A DNA stretch of 64,000 nucleotides from Arenimonas donghaensis DSM 18148 = HO3-R19. Lineage in GTDB: Bacteria > Pseudomonadota > Gammaproteobacteria > Xanthomonadales > Xanthomonadaceae. A model generated the notes under the pieces. That model did no database searches. It had not been told where the DNA came from and saw nothing but the letters and a program-made list of their open reading frames with translations. Location of the stretch: the NCBI RefSeq assembly GCF_000743535.1, contig NZ_AVCJ01000012.1, positions 62,001 through 126,000 on the forward strand, written 5' to 3'. Shown in pieces: positions 1 through 9,221 of this stretch. The position numbers and the translations under genes are program-made. The stretch's first letter is position 1. Each line of letters opens with the position of its first letter.

Positions 1-186
1 GTTGCCGTCGCCCGGCCGGGACGCGAAGACGTCGAGTTGTACGAAGGGATGGCGCATCGGGGGCTTCCTGCCCGTCAAAGTCGCGAAGATTAGCAGCCAA
101 GGACTGAATCCGGCTTCCACGCCCTTGGTTTACACTCGACGGGCCGGCGTCCCGCGCGCAGGCATCCCCCGCCAAGAACCCTGACC
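1..186. other. 5' edge, no supported gene
   Basis: This stretch precedes lysAC. Short frames cross it, but none has a plausible start or a recognisable product. A TACACT hexamer at 132-137 could be a -10 element for lysAC, but no convincing -35 element accompanies it. Nothing else is seen here. Confidence 0.4.
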
Positions 187-2811
187 ATGACTCCTGCCGC
201 GCCCGCCGCCGGTGCCGTCGCACCGGATTGGATCATCCTCAAGTTCGGAGGCACTTCGGTGTCCCGACGCCATCGCTGGGACACCATCGGTGCGCTGATG
301 AAACGGCGCGCGTCCGAAGAGGGCGCGAAGGTGCTGGTGGTGGTCTCGGCCGTGTCGGGCGTCACCAACGAACTGCAGGCCGTCTGCGACGGCCATGCCG
401 ATGCCGACGGCACCCGCATGCGCCTCCAGGCGCTGGTTGAGCGCCACCGCGATTTTTGCCGCGATGAGCTAGGTCTCGACCCGGACGCCGTGCTGGCCGA
501 ACGCCTGGCCGCGCTGGCGGCCCTGGCCATCGACCCACGCCGCGCCACCGGCGAGCTGGCCTGGCAGGCCGACGTACTGGGCCAGGGCGAACTCCTGTCC
601 TCGACCCTGGGCGTGGCCTACCTGCGCGGCCAGGGCCTGGACGTGGGCTGGACCGATTCGCGCGACTGGCTGTCCGCGCGCGCCTTGCCCAACCAGAACG
701 ACTGGGCGCGCCGGCTTTCGGCGTCCTGCGATTTCGAAAGCGATGCCGCGCTGCGCGCACGTTTCGACGCCGCGGGTCCGGCGCTGCGCATCGCTCAGGG
801 GTTCATCGCACGCGCCGAAGATGGCGGCACCGCCATCCTGGGCCGCGGCGGCTCCGATACCTCGGCCGCCTACCTCGGCGCCTTGCTCAAGGCGCGACGG
901 GTGGAAATCTGGACCGACGTGCCGGGCATGTTCAGCGCCAATCCGCGCCAGGTGCCCGACGCGCGCCTGCTGTCCCGGCTCGACTACGCCGAAGCCCAGG
1001 AGATCGCCACCACCGGCGCCAAGGTGCTGCATCCGCGCTGCATCCATCCCTGCCGGGAAGCCCGCGTGCCGCTGTGGATCCGCGACACCAGCCGGCCGGA
1101 CATGCCCGGCACGGTGATCGACGCCTCGGCGGCCACGGTGCCGGGCGTCAAGGCGATCAGCTCGCGCCGCGGCATCGTGCTGGTGTCGATGGAAACCATC
1201 GGCATGTGGCAGCAGGTCGGCTTCCTGTCGGAAGTATTCGAGCGGTTCAAGGCGCACGGCCTGTCGGTGGACCTGATCGGTTCCTCGGAAGCCAACGTCA
1301 CCGTCTCGCTCGACCCCAGCGACAACCTGGTCAACACCAACGTGCTCGACGCCCTGTGCGCCGACCTGTCGCAGGTCTGCCGGGTGAAGGTGATCGCGCC
1401 CTGCGCCGCGGTCACCCTGGTCGGGCGCGGCATGCGTTCGCTGCTGCACAAGCTGTCCGACGTCTGGGCCGAGTTCGGCCGCGAGCGCGTGCACCTGATT
1501 TCCCAGTCCTCGAACGACCTCAACCTGACCTTCGTGCTCGACGAGGACCTGGACGAGGACATGCTGCCGCGCCTGCACGCGCTGCTGGCGCAGTGCGGCG
1601 CCATGCCAATGACCGAAACCGCGGTGTTCGGCCCGAGCTGGCGCAGCCTGGACAAGCCCGCCGCCAGCCGGCCCGCGCCCTGGTGGCAACGCCTGCGTGC
1701 GCGCGTGCTCGACGTCGCCGCCGCCGGCACGCCGCGCTACGCCTACCACCTGCCGACGGTGCGCCACCGCGCCCGCGAGTTGATGGACGTGGCGGCGGTC
1801 GACCGGCGCTTGTTCGCGCTCAAGGCCAATCCGCATCCCGACATCCTGCGCACGCTTGAAGCCGAGGGCTTCGGCTTCGAGTGCGTATCGCAGGGCGAGC
1901 TCGACCACCTGTTCGCCGTGCTGCCCGCGTTGGCGCCCGACCGCGTGCTGTTCACGCCCAGTTTCGCGCCGCGCCGCGAGTTCGAGGCGGCGCTGGCGCG
2001 CGGCGTGCACGTGACGCTCGATTCGCTGGTGCCGCTGCAGCAATGGCCGGCCCTGTTCAAGGGCCGCGACATCGTGCTGCGCGTGGACCCCGGTTTCGGC
2101 CAGGGCCACCACGAAAAAGTCCGCACCGGCGGCAAGGACGCCAAGTTCGGACTGGCCGCGGAAGCGGTGGGGGCTTTCTGTGCCGCCGCCCGCGCTGCCG
2201 GTGCCCGCATCACCGGCCTGCACGCGCACATTGGCAGCGGCATCCACGATGCCCGCCACTGGCACACGGTCTACGCCAGCCTGGCGGCGATCGCCGAAGG
2301 CATCGGCACGGTGTCCTTCATCGACGTCGGCGGCGGCCTCGGCGTGGCCTACGACCCCGACGCCGAGCCTTTCGACCTGGTCGCCTACGGCAAGGCGCTG
2401 GCCGAACTCAAGTCGGCCTACCCGCACTACGCGCTGTGGGTGGAGCCGGGCCGCTACCTGGTCGCCGAGGCCGGCGTGCTGCTGCTTTCGGTGACCCAGG
2501 TGGTGGACAAGCAGGGCCAGCGCCGCATCGGTGCCGACGGCGGCATGAATGCCCTGATGCGCCCGGCGCTGTACGGCGCCTGGCACGAAATCGTCAACCT
2601 GACGCGCCTCGACGATCCGCCCGGGCCGCCCTGCGAAGTGGTGGGCCCGGTCTGCGAGTCCAGCGACGTGCTGGGCAAGCAGCGACGGCTGCCGGAGTCC
2701 AGCGCCGAAGGCGACGTGCTGTTGGTCGGCCATGCCGGCGCCTACGGCGCGGTGATGGCCAACCGCTACAACCTGCGCGCGCTGCCGCAGGAGGAAGTGA
2801 TCGATGACTGA
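187..2811 (+). CDS. lysAC: Bifunctional aspartate kinase / diaminopimelate decarboxylase
   Basis: This 874-residue fusion carries the first and last enzymes of lysine biosynthesis. The N-terminal half (about 1-460) is an aspartate kinase that phosphorylates L-aspartate; it shows the KFGGTSV substrate loop at residues 19-25 and ACT-type regulatory repeats at about 320-455. The C-terminal half (about 490-874) is a fold-type III PLP diaminopimelate decarboxylase, with FALKANPHPD carrying the PLP lysine (K546), HIGSGI, EPGRYLV and the CESSD active-site cysteine near 823. The fusion is known from Xanthomonas-type bacteria and would let lysine feed back on its own pathway through the ACT domains (family knowledge). 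The ATG at 187 leaves the kinase N-terminus complete. Its stop overlaps the murL start by 8 bases, so it probably heads an operon of peptidoglycan-precursor genes. Confidence 0.95.
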   Translation: MTPAAPAAGAVAPDWIILKFGGTSVSRRHRWDTIGALMKRRASEEGAKVLVVVSAVSGVTNELQAVCDGHADADGTRMRLQALVERHRDFCRDELGLDPDAVLAERLAALAALAIDPRRATGELAWQADVLGQGELLSSTLGVAYLRGQGLDVGWTDSRDWLSARALPNQNDWARRLSASCDFESDAALRARFDAAGPALRIAQGFIARAEDGGTAILGRGGSDTSAAYLGALLKARRVEIWTDVPGMFSANPRQVPDARLLSRLDYAEAQEIATTGAKVLHPRCIHPCREARVPLWIRDTSRPDMPGTVIDASAATVPGVKAISSRRGIVLVSMETIGMWQQVGFLSEVFERFKAHGLSVDLIGSSEANVTVSLDPSDNLVNTNVLDALCADLSQVCRVKVIAPCAAVTLVGRGMRSLLHKLSDVWAEFGRERVHLISQSSNDLNLTFVLDEDLDEDMLPRLHALLAQCGAMPMTETAVFGPSWRSLDKPAASRPAPWWQRLRARVLDVAAAGTPRYAYHLPTVRHRARELMDVAAVDRRLFALKANPHPDILRTLEAEGFGFECVSQGELDHLFAVLPALAPDRVLFTPSFAPRREFEAALARGVHVTLDSLVPLQQWPALFKGRDIVLRVDPGFGQGHHEKVRTGGKDAKFGLAAEAVGAFCAAARAAGARITGLHAHIGSGIHDARHWHTVYASLAAIAEGIGTVSFIDVGGGLGVAYDPDAEPFDLVAYGKALAELKSAYPHYALWVEPGRYLVAEAGVLLLSVTQVVDKQGQRRIGADGGMNALMRPALYGAWHEIVNLTRLDDPPGPPCEVVGPVCESSDVLGKQRRLPESSAEGDVLLVGHAGAYGAVMANRYNLRALPQEEVIDD

Positions 2812-4201
2812 CTTCGACCCGGGCGCGGTGCGCGCCTTCCGTTTCCTCGATTGCCGGTTCGATCCGGCCACCGGCGAGGCCGGCCTGGACTACGCCTTCG
2901 ACGATGGCCCGGTGATGACCGAGGTGCTGCGTTTCCCCGGCGCGCCCTTCGACCTGGACGACGAACGCGCCGGCGCCGTGCAGCGGGCGCTGCGCCTGCT
3001 GCACCTGCTGGCCGGGGTGAGCTACTACAAGGCCGCGGTGCCGCCGGATATCCGTATCGAAGCCTACGGCATCGATGACGACACGGCGGCGCTGCTGACG
3101 TCGGTGTACGAAAACGGGCTGGGTGAGTTTGCCTATCGCAATGGCATCTCGCTGCGCGGGAAGATCCACTTTCCCGTGGGGGCATCGGGACTGAAGTCCC
3201 TCCCACAAGAGACGTCGGCGCCTGTGGGAGGGACTTCAGTCCCGATGCTTTCAAAGCCCCCCCCCAAAGCCCTGGTCGCCATCGGCGGCGGCAAGGATTC
3301 CCTGGTCAGCATCGAGGCCCTGCGCGCCGCTGGCGTCGACCAAACCGTGGCCTGGGTCGGTGGTTCACCCTTGATCGCCGCCTGCGCCGCCCGCACCGGC
3401 CTGCCGACGCTCAACATCGGGCGCTCGCTGTCGCCGCTGCTGTTCGAACTCAACCGGCGCGGCGCGCTCAATGGCCACATCCCGGTGACGGCCGTGAACT
3501 CGGCCATCCTGGCGGTGGCGGCGCTGCTCACCGGCCACGACCAGGTCGTGTTCTCCAATGAACGTTCGGCCAGCTACGGCAGCCTCATCCCGGGCACCGG
3601 CGAGGTCAACCACCAGTGGTCGAAGGGATGGGACTTCGAACGCGACTTCGCGGCGCACCTGCGCAGCCACGTCGCCGCCGACCTGCACTATTACTCGCTG
3701 CTGCGACCCTTTTCCGAGCTGGCGGTGGCGCGGCAGTTCGCACGCATCGACCGCTACGACGCCCATTTCTCGAGCTGCAACCGCAACTTCCACCTGCTGG
3801 GCGAGCGGCCGGCGCAGCGTTGGTGCGGTGTCTGCCCGAAGTGCCACTTCGTGTTCCTGGCGCTGGCGCCGTTCATGCCCAAGCCGCGGCTGATGGGCAT
3901 CTTCGGCCGCAACCTGCTCGACGAACCCGAGCAGGCGGCTGGATTCGATGCGCTGATGGAATACCGCGACCACAAACCTTTCGAATGCGTCGGCGAGGGC
4001 CGGGAGTCGCGCGCGGCCATGGAGTTGCTGGCCGGCAGCCCGGCCTGGCGCGAGGACGCCTTGGTGCGGCGCTACGCCAGGGAAATCCGGCCCCAGCTCG
4101 AGCCGTCGGAGCGGGGGCTGGCGTCGCTGCTCGAACCCTCGGATGATCACGGCATCCCCGATACCGTGTGGGAGCGCCTGCGTGCGAATTTCGGAGCTTG
4201 A
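2804..4201 (+). CDS. murL: UDP-MurNAc-L-Ala-L-Glu epimerase MurL
   Basis: This 465-residue protein lies directly upstream of a MurD2-type ligase, the arrangement described in Xanthomonas. There MurL uses ATP to epimerise the terminal L-Glu of UDP-MurNAc-L-Ala-L-Glu to D-Glu, bypassing glutamate racemase. A GGGKDS motif at about residues 161-166 resembles the PP-loop of ATP pyrophosphatases, and cysteines in a CGVCPKC motif lie near 345. The ATG at 2804 has a strong GGAGG ribosome site inside the end of lysAC. Oddity: residues 127-149 are encoded by a palindromic REP-like repeat (3182-3248) read in frame, just before the ATP motif. No stop or frameshift results, so the gene is probably functional with a peptide insertion. 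The assignment rests on context and motif recall. Confidence 0.85.
   Translation: MTDFDPGAVRAFRFLDCRFDPATGEAGLDYAFDDGPVMTEVLRFPGAPFDLDDERAGAVQRALRLLHLLAGVSYYKAAVPPDIRIEAYGIDDDTAALLTSVYENGLGEFAYRNGISLRGKIHFPVGASGLKSLPQETSAPVGGTSVPMLSKPPPKALVAIGGGKDSLVSIEALRAAGVDQTVAWVGGSPLIAACAARTGLPTLNIGRSLSPLLFELNRRGALNGHIPVTAVNSAILAVAALLTGHDQVVFSNERSASYGSLIPGTGEVNHQWSKGWDFERDFAAHLRSHVAADLHYYSLLRPFSELAVARQFARIDRYDAHFSSCNRNFHLLGERPAQRWCGVCPKCHFVFLALAPFMPKPRLMGIFGRNLLDEPEQAAGFDALMEYRDHKPFECVGEGRESRAAMELLAGSPAWREDALVRRYAREIRPQLEPSERGLASLLEPSDDHGIPDTVWERLRANFGA
3182..3248. repeat. REP-like inverted repeat inside murL
   Basis: Two arms of about 27 bases (3182-3209 and 3222-3248) are almost perfect inverted copies. 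They contain the core GGGACTGAAGTCCCTCCCAC and its complement, separated by about 12 bases. The same unit recurs between genes at 6421-6473, 54258-54337 and 56573-56659. Here it lies inside a coding frame and contributes about 22 codons to murL. Confidence 0.9.
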
Positions 4202-5561
4202 AGCCAAACGGGTGGCGATATGGGGCTACGGCCGCGAGGGTCGCTCGGCCCTGGCGGCCCTGCGCTGGCGCCTGCCCAGCCAGCCGGTGACGGTGTTTTG
4301 TTCGCACGACGAAGCCGAGCCGCTGCGCGACCTGCAGGACCCGGCGCTGCGCATCGAGACCAGCGTCAACGCCGCGCTGCTGGCCGAACACGAAGTAGTG
4401 GTGAAGTCGCCGGGCATCAGCCCCTACACCTCGCCCGCCGCCGACGCCGCGCTCGAAGGCGTTCGCTTCATCGGCGCCAGCGGCCTGTGGTTCGCCGAGC
4501 CGACGGCCGGCAAGCGCGTCTGCATCACCGGCAGCAAGGGCAAGTCCACGACCACGGCGCTGGTGGCGCACCTGCTGCGCGCCTCGGGCGCACGCACCGC
4601 GCTGGCCGGCAACATCGGCCTGCCCCTGCTCGAACTCCTGGACGTGCAGCCGCCGCCGGACTACTGGGCCATCGAGCTGTCCAGCTACCAGACCGGCGAA
4701 GCCAGCGACGTCGACGTGGCGGTGGTGCTGAACCTGTTCCCGGAGCACCTGGACTGGCATGGCAGCGAGGCCCGTTATTACGCCGACAAGCTGGCGCTCA
4801 TCACCCGGGCGGCGCCGCGGCTGGCGGTGCTCAATGCCGGCGACGCCCGCCTGGCCGAGCTCGACGTGCCGCCCGCCACGCGGGTGGTCTGGTTCAACCA
4901 TGCCGACGGCTGGCACCTGCGCGAGGCCATGGTCTACCGTGGCCAGCAGCCGGTCATTGATTCCCGGCACGTGCCGCTGCCGGGACGCCACAACCGCCTG
5001 AACCTTTGCGCGGCCCTGGCCACGGTCGAGGCCCTGGGCCTGGACGCGGTGGCTCTGGCGACGTCGGCGGCCAGTTTCCGCGCCTTGCCACACCGGCTGC
5101 AGTCGCTGGGGCTTCGCCATGGCATCGAGTCGGTGAACGACTCGATCTCCACCACGCCGCAGTCCACCATCGCCGCGCTCGACTGCTACCGCGGTCGCCG
5201 CGTCGCGCTCCTGGTGGGTGGCTACGACCGGGGCCTGGACTGGGGCGTGTTCGTCGAACGCATCGCCGCCGAGCCGGTGACCGCCGTCGTGACCATGGGT
5301 CAGAACGGGCCGCGCATCTTCGAGAAGCTCAAGCCGCTGGCCCAGGGCGGGCGATTCATCCTGGCCGAGGCCGACGAGGTCGAGGAGGCGGTGAAGCTGG
5401 GCTTGCAGGCCCTGGGCCACGACGGCGTGCTGCTGCTTTCGCCCGGGGCCCCCAGCTTCCCGCGCTACCGCGACCATATCGACCGGGGCCGCCACTTCGC
5501 CAAGGCCGCCGGCTTCGACCCGGACCACATCAACGCGATCCCCGGGCTCGGCGTCGCCTGA
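4182..5561 (+). CDS. murD2: UDP-MurNAc-L-Ala--L-glutamate ligase MurD2
   Basis: This Mur-ligase family protein has about 459 residues. It has the N-terminal Rossmann motif [14 protein letters not shown], the ATP loop [16 protein letters not shown] in the central domain, the ELSSYQ segment typical of MurD, and a C-terminal domain with [10 protein letters not shown]. MurD2 is known from Xanthomonas to add L-Glu, not D-Glu, to UDP-MurNAc-L-Ala, after which MurL inverts the residue. The adjacency to murL favours this over classical MurD. The GTG at 4182 is chosen because it overlaps the murL stop and places the Rossmann strand near the N-terminus; an upstream ATG at 4143 would add 13 residues lying within murL. 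It is translationally coupled to murL. Confidence 0.88.
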   Translation: MRISELEAKRVAIWGYGREGRSALAALRWRLPSQPVTVFCSHDEAEPLRDLQDPALRIETSVNAALLAEHEVVVKSPGISPYTSPAADAALEGVRFIGASGLWFAEPTAGKRVCITGSKGKSTTTALVAHLLRASGARTALAGNIGLPLLELLDVQPPPDYWAIELSSYQTGEASDVDVAVVLNLFPEHLDWHGSEARYYADKLALITRAAPRLAVLNAGDARLAELDVPPATRVVWFNHADGWHLREAMVYRGQQPVIDSRHVPLPGRHNRLNLCAALATVEALGLDAVALATSAASFRALPHRLQSLGLRHGIESVNDSISTTPQSTIAALDCYRGRRVALLVGGYDRGLDWGVFVERIAAEPVTAVVTMGQNGPRIFEKLKPLAQGGRFILAEADEVEEAVKLGLQALGHDGVLLLSPGAPSFPRYRDHIDRGRHFAKAAGFDPDHINAIPGLGVA

Positions 5562-5632
5562 CGGCCGGTTTTCACCCAGGTTTTCGGAAAGCGGCCCTAG
5601 ACTCCCGGCTGAGTCCAAAGGAGCCCACCGCC

Positions 5633-6412
5633 ATGCGTCGTTGCCTGCTCAGCCTTGCCCTGTTTTCCCTTGCCGCGGCCGCCCAGGCCGAGCCGGTCGC
5701 CGAACCGGTGAGCTGGCAGCATGGCGGCACCACCTTCGACGGCTACCTGGTGTACGACGCCGACGAGGACGATCGCCGTCCGGGCCTGTTGATGGTGCCC
5801 AACTGGATGGGCGTTACCGATGCCGCGGTGGAAAAGGCCAAGCAGCTGGCCGACGACGACTACGTCATCCTGCTGGTGGACATGTACGGCAGCGGCGTGC
5901 GCCCGGCCAACACCGACGAAGCCGGCCAGGCCGCCGGCGCGGTGTATGCCGACCGGGTGGCGCTGCGTGGCCGCATCAATACCGCGCTGGGCGTGCTGCG
6001 CGACGCCGCCGGCCGGGCGCCGCTGGATGCCAGCCGGATCGGCGGCATCGGCTTCTGCTTCGGCGGCGCGATCATGCTGGAGCTGGCCCGCAGCGGCGCC
6101 GACGTGGCCGGCGTGGTCAGCTTCCACGGCAACCTCAACACCTCGATGCCGGCCGGCGAAGGCGACATCGATGCCAGTGTGCTGGTCCTCAACGGCGCCG
6201 CCGACAGCTACGTGCCGCAGGCGCAGATCACGAGCTTCTGGGAAGAGATGGCCACGGCCAAGGCCGACTGGCAGTTCGTCAATTTCGGCGGCGCGGTGCA
6301 CTGTTTCGCCGAAGCCGACGCGAACAGCCCGGGCTGCCTGTACGACCCCAAGGCCGCCAAGCGCGCCTACGCGATGATGGAAGACTTCTTCGATGAGCGC
6401 TTCGACGACTGA
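5633..6412 (+). CDS. Secreted dienelactone hydrolase family protein
   Basis: This alpha/beta-hydrolase has 259 residues and a clear Sec signal peptide (MRRCLLSLALFSLAAAAQA), so it is probably periplasmic. The nucleophile elbow GFCFGG carries cysteine, as in dienelactone hydrolases. The candidate acid lies in the NGAADSY segment, and the histidine in GGAVHCF near the C-terminus completes the triad. The substrate cannot be told from the sequence, since the family covers carboxymethylenebutenolidase and general esterases. The ATG at 5633 is preceded by AAAGGAG. It stands alone between murD2 and the convergent ispB, and a REP-like palindrome follows its stop. Confidence 0.85.
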   Translation: MRRCLLSLALFSLAAAAQAEPVAEPVSWQHGGTTFDGYLVYDADEDDRRPGLLMVPNWMGVTDAAVEKAKQLADDDYVILLVDMYGSGVRPANTDEAGQAAGAVYADRVALRGRINTALGVLRDAAGRAPLDASRIGGIGFCFGGAIMLELARSGADVAGVVSFHGNLNTSMPAGEGDIDASVLVLNGAADSYVPQAQITSFWEEMATAKADWQFVNFGGAVHCFAEADANSPGCLYDPKAAKRAYAMMEDFFDERFDD

Positions 6413-6420
6413 CGAGAGCC

Positions 6421-6473
6421 TGTGGGAGGGACTTCAGTCCCGAAGCGCTTCGGGACTGAAGTCCCTCCCACAA
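6421..6473. repeat. REP-like palindrome, family A
   Basis: This near-perfect inverted repeat has the core TGTGGGAGGGACTTCAGTCC and its complement around a GAAGCGCTTC centre. It lies between the convergent ends of the hydrolase gene and ispB. It belongs to the same family as the copies at 3182, 54258 and 56573. It could act as a bidirectional transcript end, but it has no T-run. Confidence 0.9.
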
Positions 6474-6483
6474 AAGCGGCCGC

Positions 6484-7482
6484 CTAGTGCCCGCGGCTGA
6501 CGGCGTAGCGGGCCAGACCGCGTAGCGCCTGCGACCAGTCGTTGTCCACAAGCACGTCGAGCGCAGCTTCGGCGCGGTCGGCGTAGTGGGCGGCCCGGTC
6601 GCGGCTGTAGCCGATGCCACCGGTCTGGCCGATGGCGGCCAGCACTTCGGGCATGGCGTCGGCATCGCCGGTTTCGATGGCCTCGCGCAGGCGGGCGCGG
6701 GTGGCGTCGTCGCAGTGGGCCATGGCGTGGATCAGGGGCAGGGTGGCCTTGCCTTCGGCCAGGTCGTCGCCCAGGTTCTTGCCCAGCGCGTCGGCGTCGG
6801 CGGTGTAGTCGAGCACGTCGTCGGCGATCTGGAAGGCCAGGCCCAGGTTCATGCCGTAGTCGTGCATGGCCTGCTGGGTGGCCTCGTCGGCGCCGGCCAG
6901 CAGCGCGCCCAGGCGCGTGGCCGCGGCGAACAGCACCGCCGTCTTGCGCTCGATGACCCTCAGGTAGGCGGCCTCGTCGGTATCCGGGTTGTGCACGTGC
7001 AGGAGCTGCAGCACCTCGCCTTCGGCGATCTGGTTGGTGGTGTCGGCCAGGATGCGCATCACCGGCATCGCGTCGAGCTCGACCATCAGCTGGAAGCTGC
7101 GCGAATACAGGAAATCGCCCACCAGCACGCTGGGCGCATTGCCCCAGAGCGCGTTGGCGGTGCGCCGGCCGCGGCGCAGGTCGGATTCGTCCACCACGTC
7201 GTCGTGCAGCAGGGTCGAGGTATGGATGAACTCGATGATCGCCGCCAGCTGGTGCGCCCTCGGGCCGCCCCCGCCCAGGGCCCGGGCGGCCAGCACCACC
7301 AGCATCGGCCGCAGGCGCTTGCCGCCGGCGGCGACGATGTGTTCGGAAATCTGGTTGATCAGCACCACGTCCGAGGCCAGGCGGCCCCGGATCAGGTCGT
7401 CGACGGCGGCCATTTCACCGGCGGCGAGGGTCTGGACCTGGGCGATGCCGGGCAGGGAGGCGGGGCGGGGCTGGGCGGACAT
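6484..7482 (-). CDS. ispB: Octaprenyl diphosphate synthase
   Basis: This trans-prenyltransferase has 332 residues and makes the polyprenyl tail of ubiquinone from FPP and IPP. Both aspartate-rich motifs are visible: the first DDxxD in LLHDDVVDESDLRRGRR, the second in IADDVLDYTAD. The GGKRLRP IPP-binding segment is also present. The length fits the long-chain class. The side chain is probably C40, as is usual for Lysobacterales, but chain length cannot be read directly. The ATG at 7482 is chosen over upstream starts because the preceding reading frame is proline/arginine-rich noise and a TATAAT lies just upstream. It is divergent from ssb. Confidence 0.93.
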   Translation of the reverse strand: MSAQPRPASLPGIAQVQTLAAGEMAAVDDLIRGRLASDVVLINQISEHIVAAGGKRLRPMLVVLAARALGGGGPRAHQLAAIIEFIHTSTLLHDDVVDESDLRRGRRTANALWGNAPSVLVGDFLYSRSFQLMVELDAMPVMRILADTTNQIAEGEVLQLLHVHNPDTDEAAYLRVIERKTAVLFAAATRLGALLAGADEATQQAMHDYGMNLGLAFQIADDVLDYTADADALGKNLGDDLAEGKATLPLIHAMAHCDDATRARLREAIETGDADAMPEVLAAIGQTGGIGYSRDRAAHYADRAEAALDVLVDNDWSQALRGLARYAVSRGH

Positions 7483-7488
7483 GGCCCG

Positions 7489-7494
7489 ATTATA
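7489..7494 (-). promoter_or_regulatory. Probable ispB -10 element (leaderless start)
   Basis: A perfect TATAAT on the minus strand ends only six bases before the ispB ATG (7482). If used, transcription would begin at or next to the A of the start codon, giving a leaderless mRNA. No good -35 hexamer is seen at the usual spacing. Confidence 0.5.
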
Positions 7495-7569
7495 CGTTTC
7501 CCGGCCCCCTCTCCGGGCGGATTCCGACCCCGGGCAGGGCAGAGGGCCGCTGGCCCGGACGACGAAGGC

Positions 7570-7578
7570 TGGCATAAT
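7570..7578 (+). promoter_or_regulatory. Probable ssb extended -10 promoter
   Basis: TG-G-CATAAT is an extended -10 element about 42 bases upstream of the ssb ATG. Both this element and the ispB one are followed by CGGGCC. The -35 region is not clear. Confidence 0.5.
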
Positions 7579-7619
7579 CGGGCCCTCACACAGTTCAAGA
7601 ACCCAAAAGGCGGATCGCC

Positions 7620-8135
7620 ATGGCGCGCGGTGTAAACAAGGTCATCCTGGTCGGCAACCTCGGCAACGACCCCGAGATGAAGTATTCGCAGGGCGGCATG
7701 GCCATCTGCACCCTGTCCCTGGCCACCACCTCGGTGCGCAAGGACAAGGAAGGCAACCAGCAGGAGCGCACCGAGTGGCACCGCGTGAAGCTGTTTGGCA
7801 AGCTCGGCGAGATCGCCGGCGAGTACCTCAAGAAGGGCCGCCAGGTGTATATCGAAGGCGAGATCCGCTACGACAAGTTCACCGGCCAGGACGGCGTTGA
7901 AAAGTACTTCACCGATATCGTCGCCAGCGAAATGCAGATGCTGGGCGGCGGTGGTGGTGAAGGCGGCGGTGGCGGTGGCGGCGGCATGCGCTCCGAGCGC
8001 CCGGCGCGCCCGGCCGGCGGCCGTTCCGGCGGCGGTGGCGGCGGCGACTACGGCAATCGCGGCGGCGGTGGTGGCGGCGGTTCGGCGCCCCAGCGCAACG
8101 ACGACCCGTTCCCGGACGACGACATCCCGTTCTGA
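7620..8135 (+). CDS. ssb: Single-stranded DNA-binding protein
   Basis: SSB has 171 residues. The OB-fold domain (about 1-110) begins ARGVNKVILVGNLGNDPE. A long glycine/arginine-rich linker follows, and the protein ends in the acidic tip DDDIPF that recruits replication and repair partners. It coats ssDNA as a tetramer in the cytoplasm (family knowledge). The glycine-rich linker explains the runs of GGC/GGT at 7945-8085. It is monocistronic or loosely joined to rfbB (30-base gap), and divergent from ispB. Confidence 0.97.
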   Translation: MARGVNKVILVGNLGNDPEMKYSQGGMAICTLSLATTSVRKDKEGNQQERTEWHRVKLFGKLGEIAGEYLKKGRQVYIEGEIRYDKFTGQDGVEKYFTDIVASEMQMLGGGGGEGGGGGGGGMRSERPARPAGGRSGGGGGGDYGNRGGGGGGGSAPQRNDDPFPDDDIPF

Positions 8136-8165
8136 TCGTCGTCCACTCCTGACAGGATTTCCAAG

Positions 8166-9221
8166 ATGCAGACCTGGCTGGTCACCGGCGGCGCCGGATT
8201 CATCGGCGGCAACTTCGTGCTCGACGCGGTGGCGTCGGGCATCCGCGTGGTCAACCTCGATGCGCTCACCTACGCCGGAAACCTCGACACGCTGTCGTCG
8301 CTGGACGGCAACGACCGCCACGTCTTCGTGCAGGGCGACATCGGCGACCGCGCCCTGGTGGACCGCCTGCTGGCCGAACACCGGCCGCAGGCCATCGTCA
8401 ACTTCGCCGCCGAAAGCCACGTCGACCGTTCCATCGACGGCCCGGCGGCCTTCGTCCAGACCAATGTCGTGGGCACGTTCGGCCTGCTCGAGGCCGCGCG
8501 CGAGTACTTCAAGGCGCTCGACGCCGGGGCCAGGGCGGCCTTCCGCTTCCTGCACGTCTCGACCGACGAGGTCTACGGTTCGCTGGGCGACGAGGGCAAG
8601 TTCACCGAGGACACGCCGTACGCGCCCAATTCGCCGTATTCGGCGTCCAAGGCCGCCTCGGACCACCTGGTGCGGGCCTACCACCACACCTACGGGCTGC
8701 CGGTGCTCACCACCAACTGCTCGAACAACTACGGCCCGTACCAGTTCCCGGAAAAGCTCATCCCGCTGGTCATCCTCAAGGCCCTGGCCGGCGAGCCACT
8801 GCCGGTATACGGCGACGGCCGCAACGTGCGCGACTGGCTGTTCGTGAAGGACCACTGCGCCGCCATCCGGCGCGTGCTCGAAGCCGGCCGCCCGGGCGAG
8901 ACCTACAACGTCGGCGGCGACGCCGAGCGACAGAACATCGAAGTGGTCAAGGCGATCTGCGCGCTGCTCGACCAGCGCCGCCCGCGTGAGGACGGCAAGC
9001 CCCGCGAATCGCAGATCACCTTCGTCAAGGACCGTCCGGGCCACGACCGCCGCTACGCCATCGACGCCAGCAAGATCCAGACCGAACTGGGCTGGCAGCC
9101 GACGGTGGACTTCGAGCAGGGCATGGCCGCCACCGTGGACTGGTACCTGGCCAACGAGGCCTGGGTGCGACGCGTGCTCGACGGCAGCTACCGGATGGAA
9201 CGCATCGGCCAGGAGGCCTGA
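8166..9221 (+). CDS. rfbB: dTDP-glucose 4,6-dehydratase
   Basis: This 351-residue SDR-family enzyme makes dTDP-4-keto-6-deoxyglucose, the second step to dTDP-L-rhamnose. The NAD loop is [11 protein letters not shown] near the N-terminus. The catalytic region has [12 protein letters not shown] and the YSASKAASD (YxxxK) motif. The C-terminal sugar-nucleotide contacts resemble known RmlB. Length is normal. It is first of four co-directional genes, rfbBACD, with stop/start contacts of 0-6 bases, so a single operon supplying rhamnose for LPS or exopolysaccharide is likely. Confidence 0.96.
   Translation: MQTWLVTGGAGFIGGNFVLDAVASGIRVVNLDALTYAGNLDTLSSLDGNDRHVFVQGDIGDRALVDRLLAEHRPQAIVNFAAESHVDRSIDGPAAFVQTNVVGTFGLLEAAREYFKALDAGARAAFRFLHVSTDEVYGSLGDEGKFTEDTPYAPNSPYSASKAASDHLVRAYHHTYGLPVLTTNCSNNYGPYQFPEKLIPLVILKALAGEPLPVYGDGRNVRDWLFVKDHCAAIRRVLEAGRPGETYNVGGDAERQNIEVVKAICALLDQRRPREDGKPRESQITFVKDRPGHDRRYAIDASKIQTELGWQPTVDFEQGMAATVDWYLANEAWVRRVLDGSYRMERIGQEA

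Noticed and set aside
2-184. Short plus-strand frame at the left edge
   Set aside because: No plausible start, ribosome site or family; composition is not coding-like.
2804-4201. murL as a pseudogene interrupted by a repeat
   Set aside because: The repeat keeps the frame open, and all later motifs and the coupling to murD2 are intact.
7945-8085. GGC/GGT-rich repeat as a tandem array
   Set aside because: It is the glycine-rich linker of SSB and follows the reading frame.
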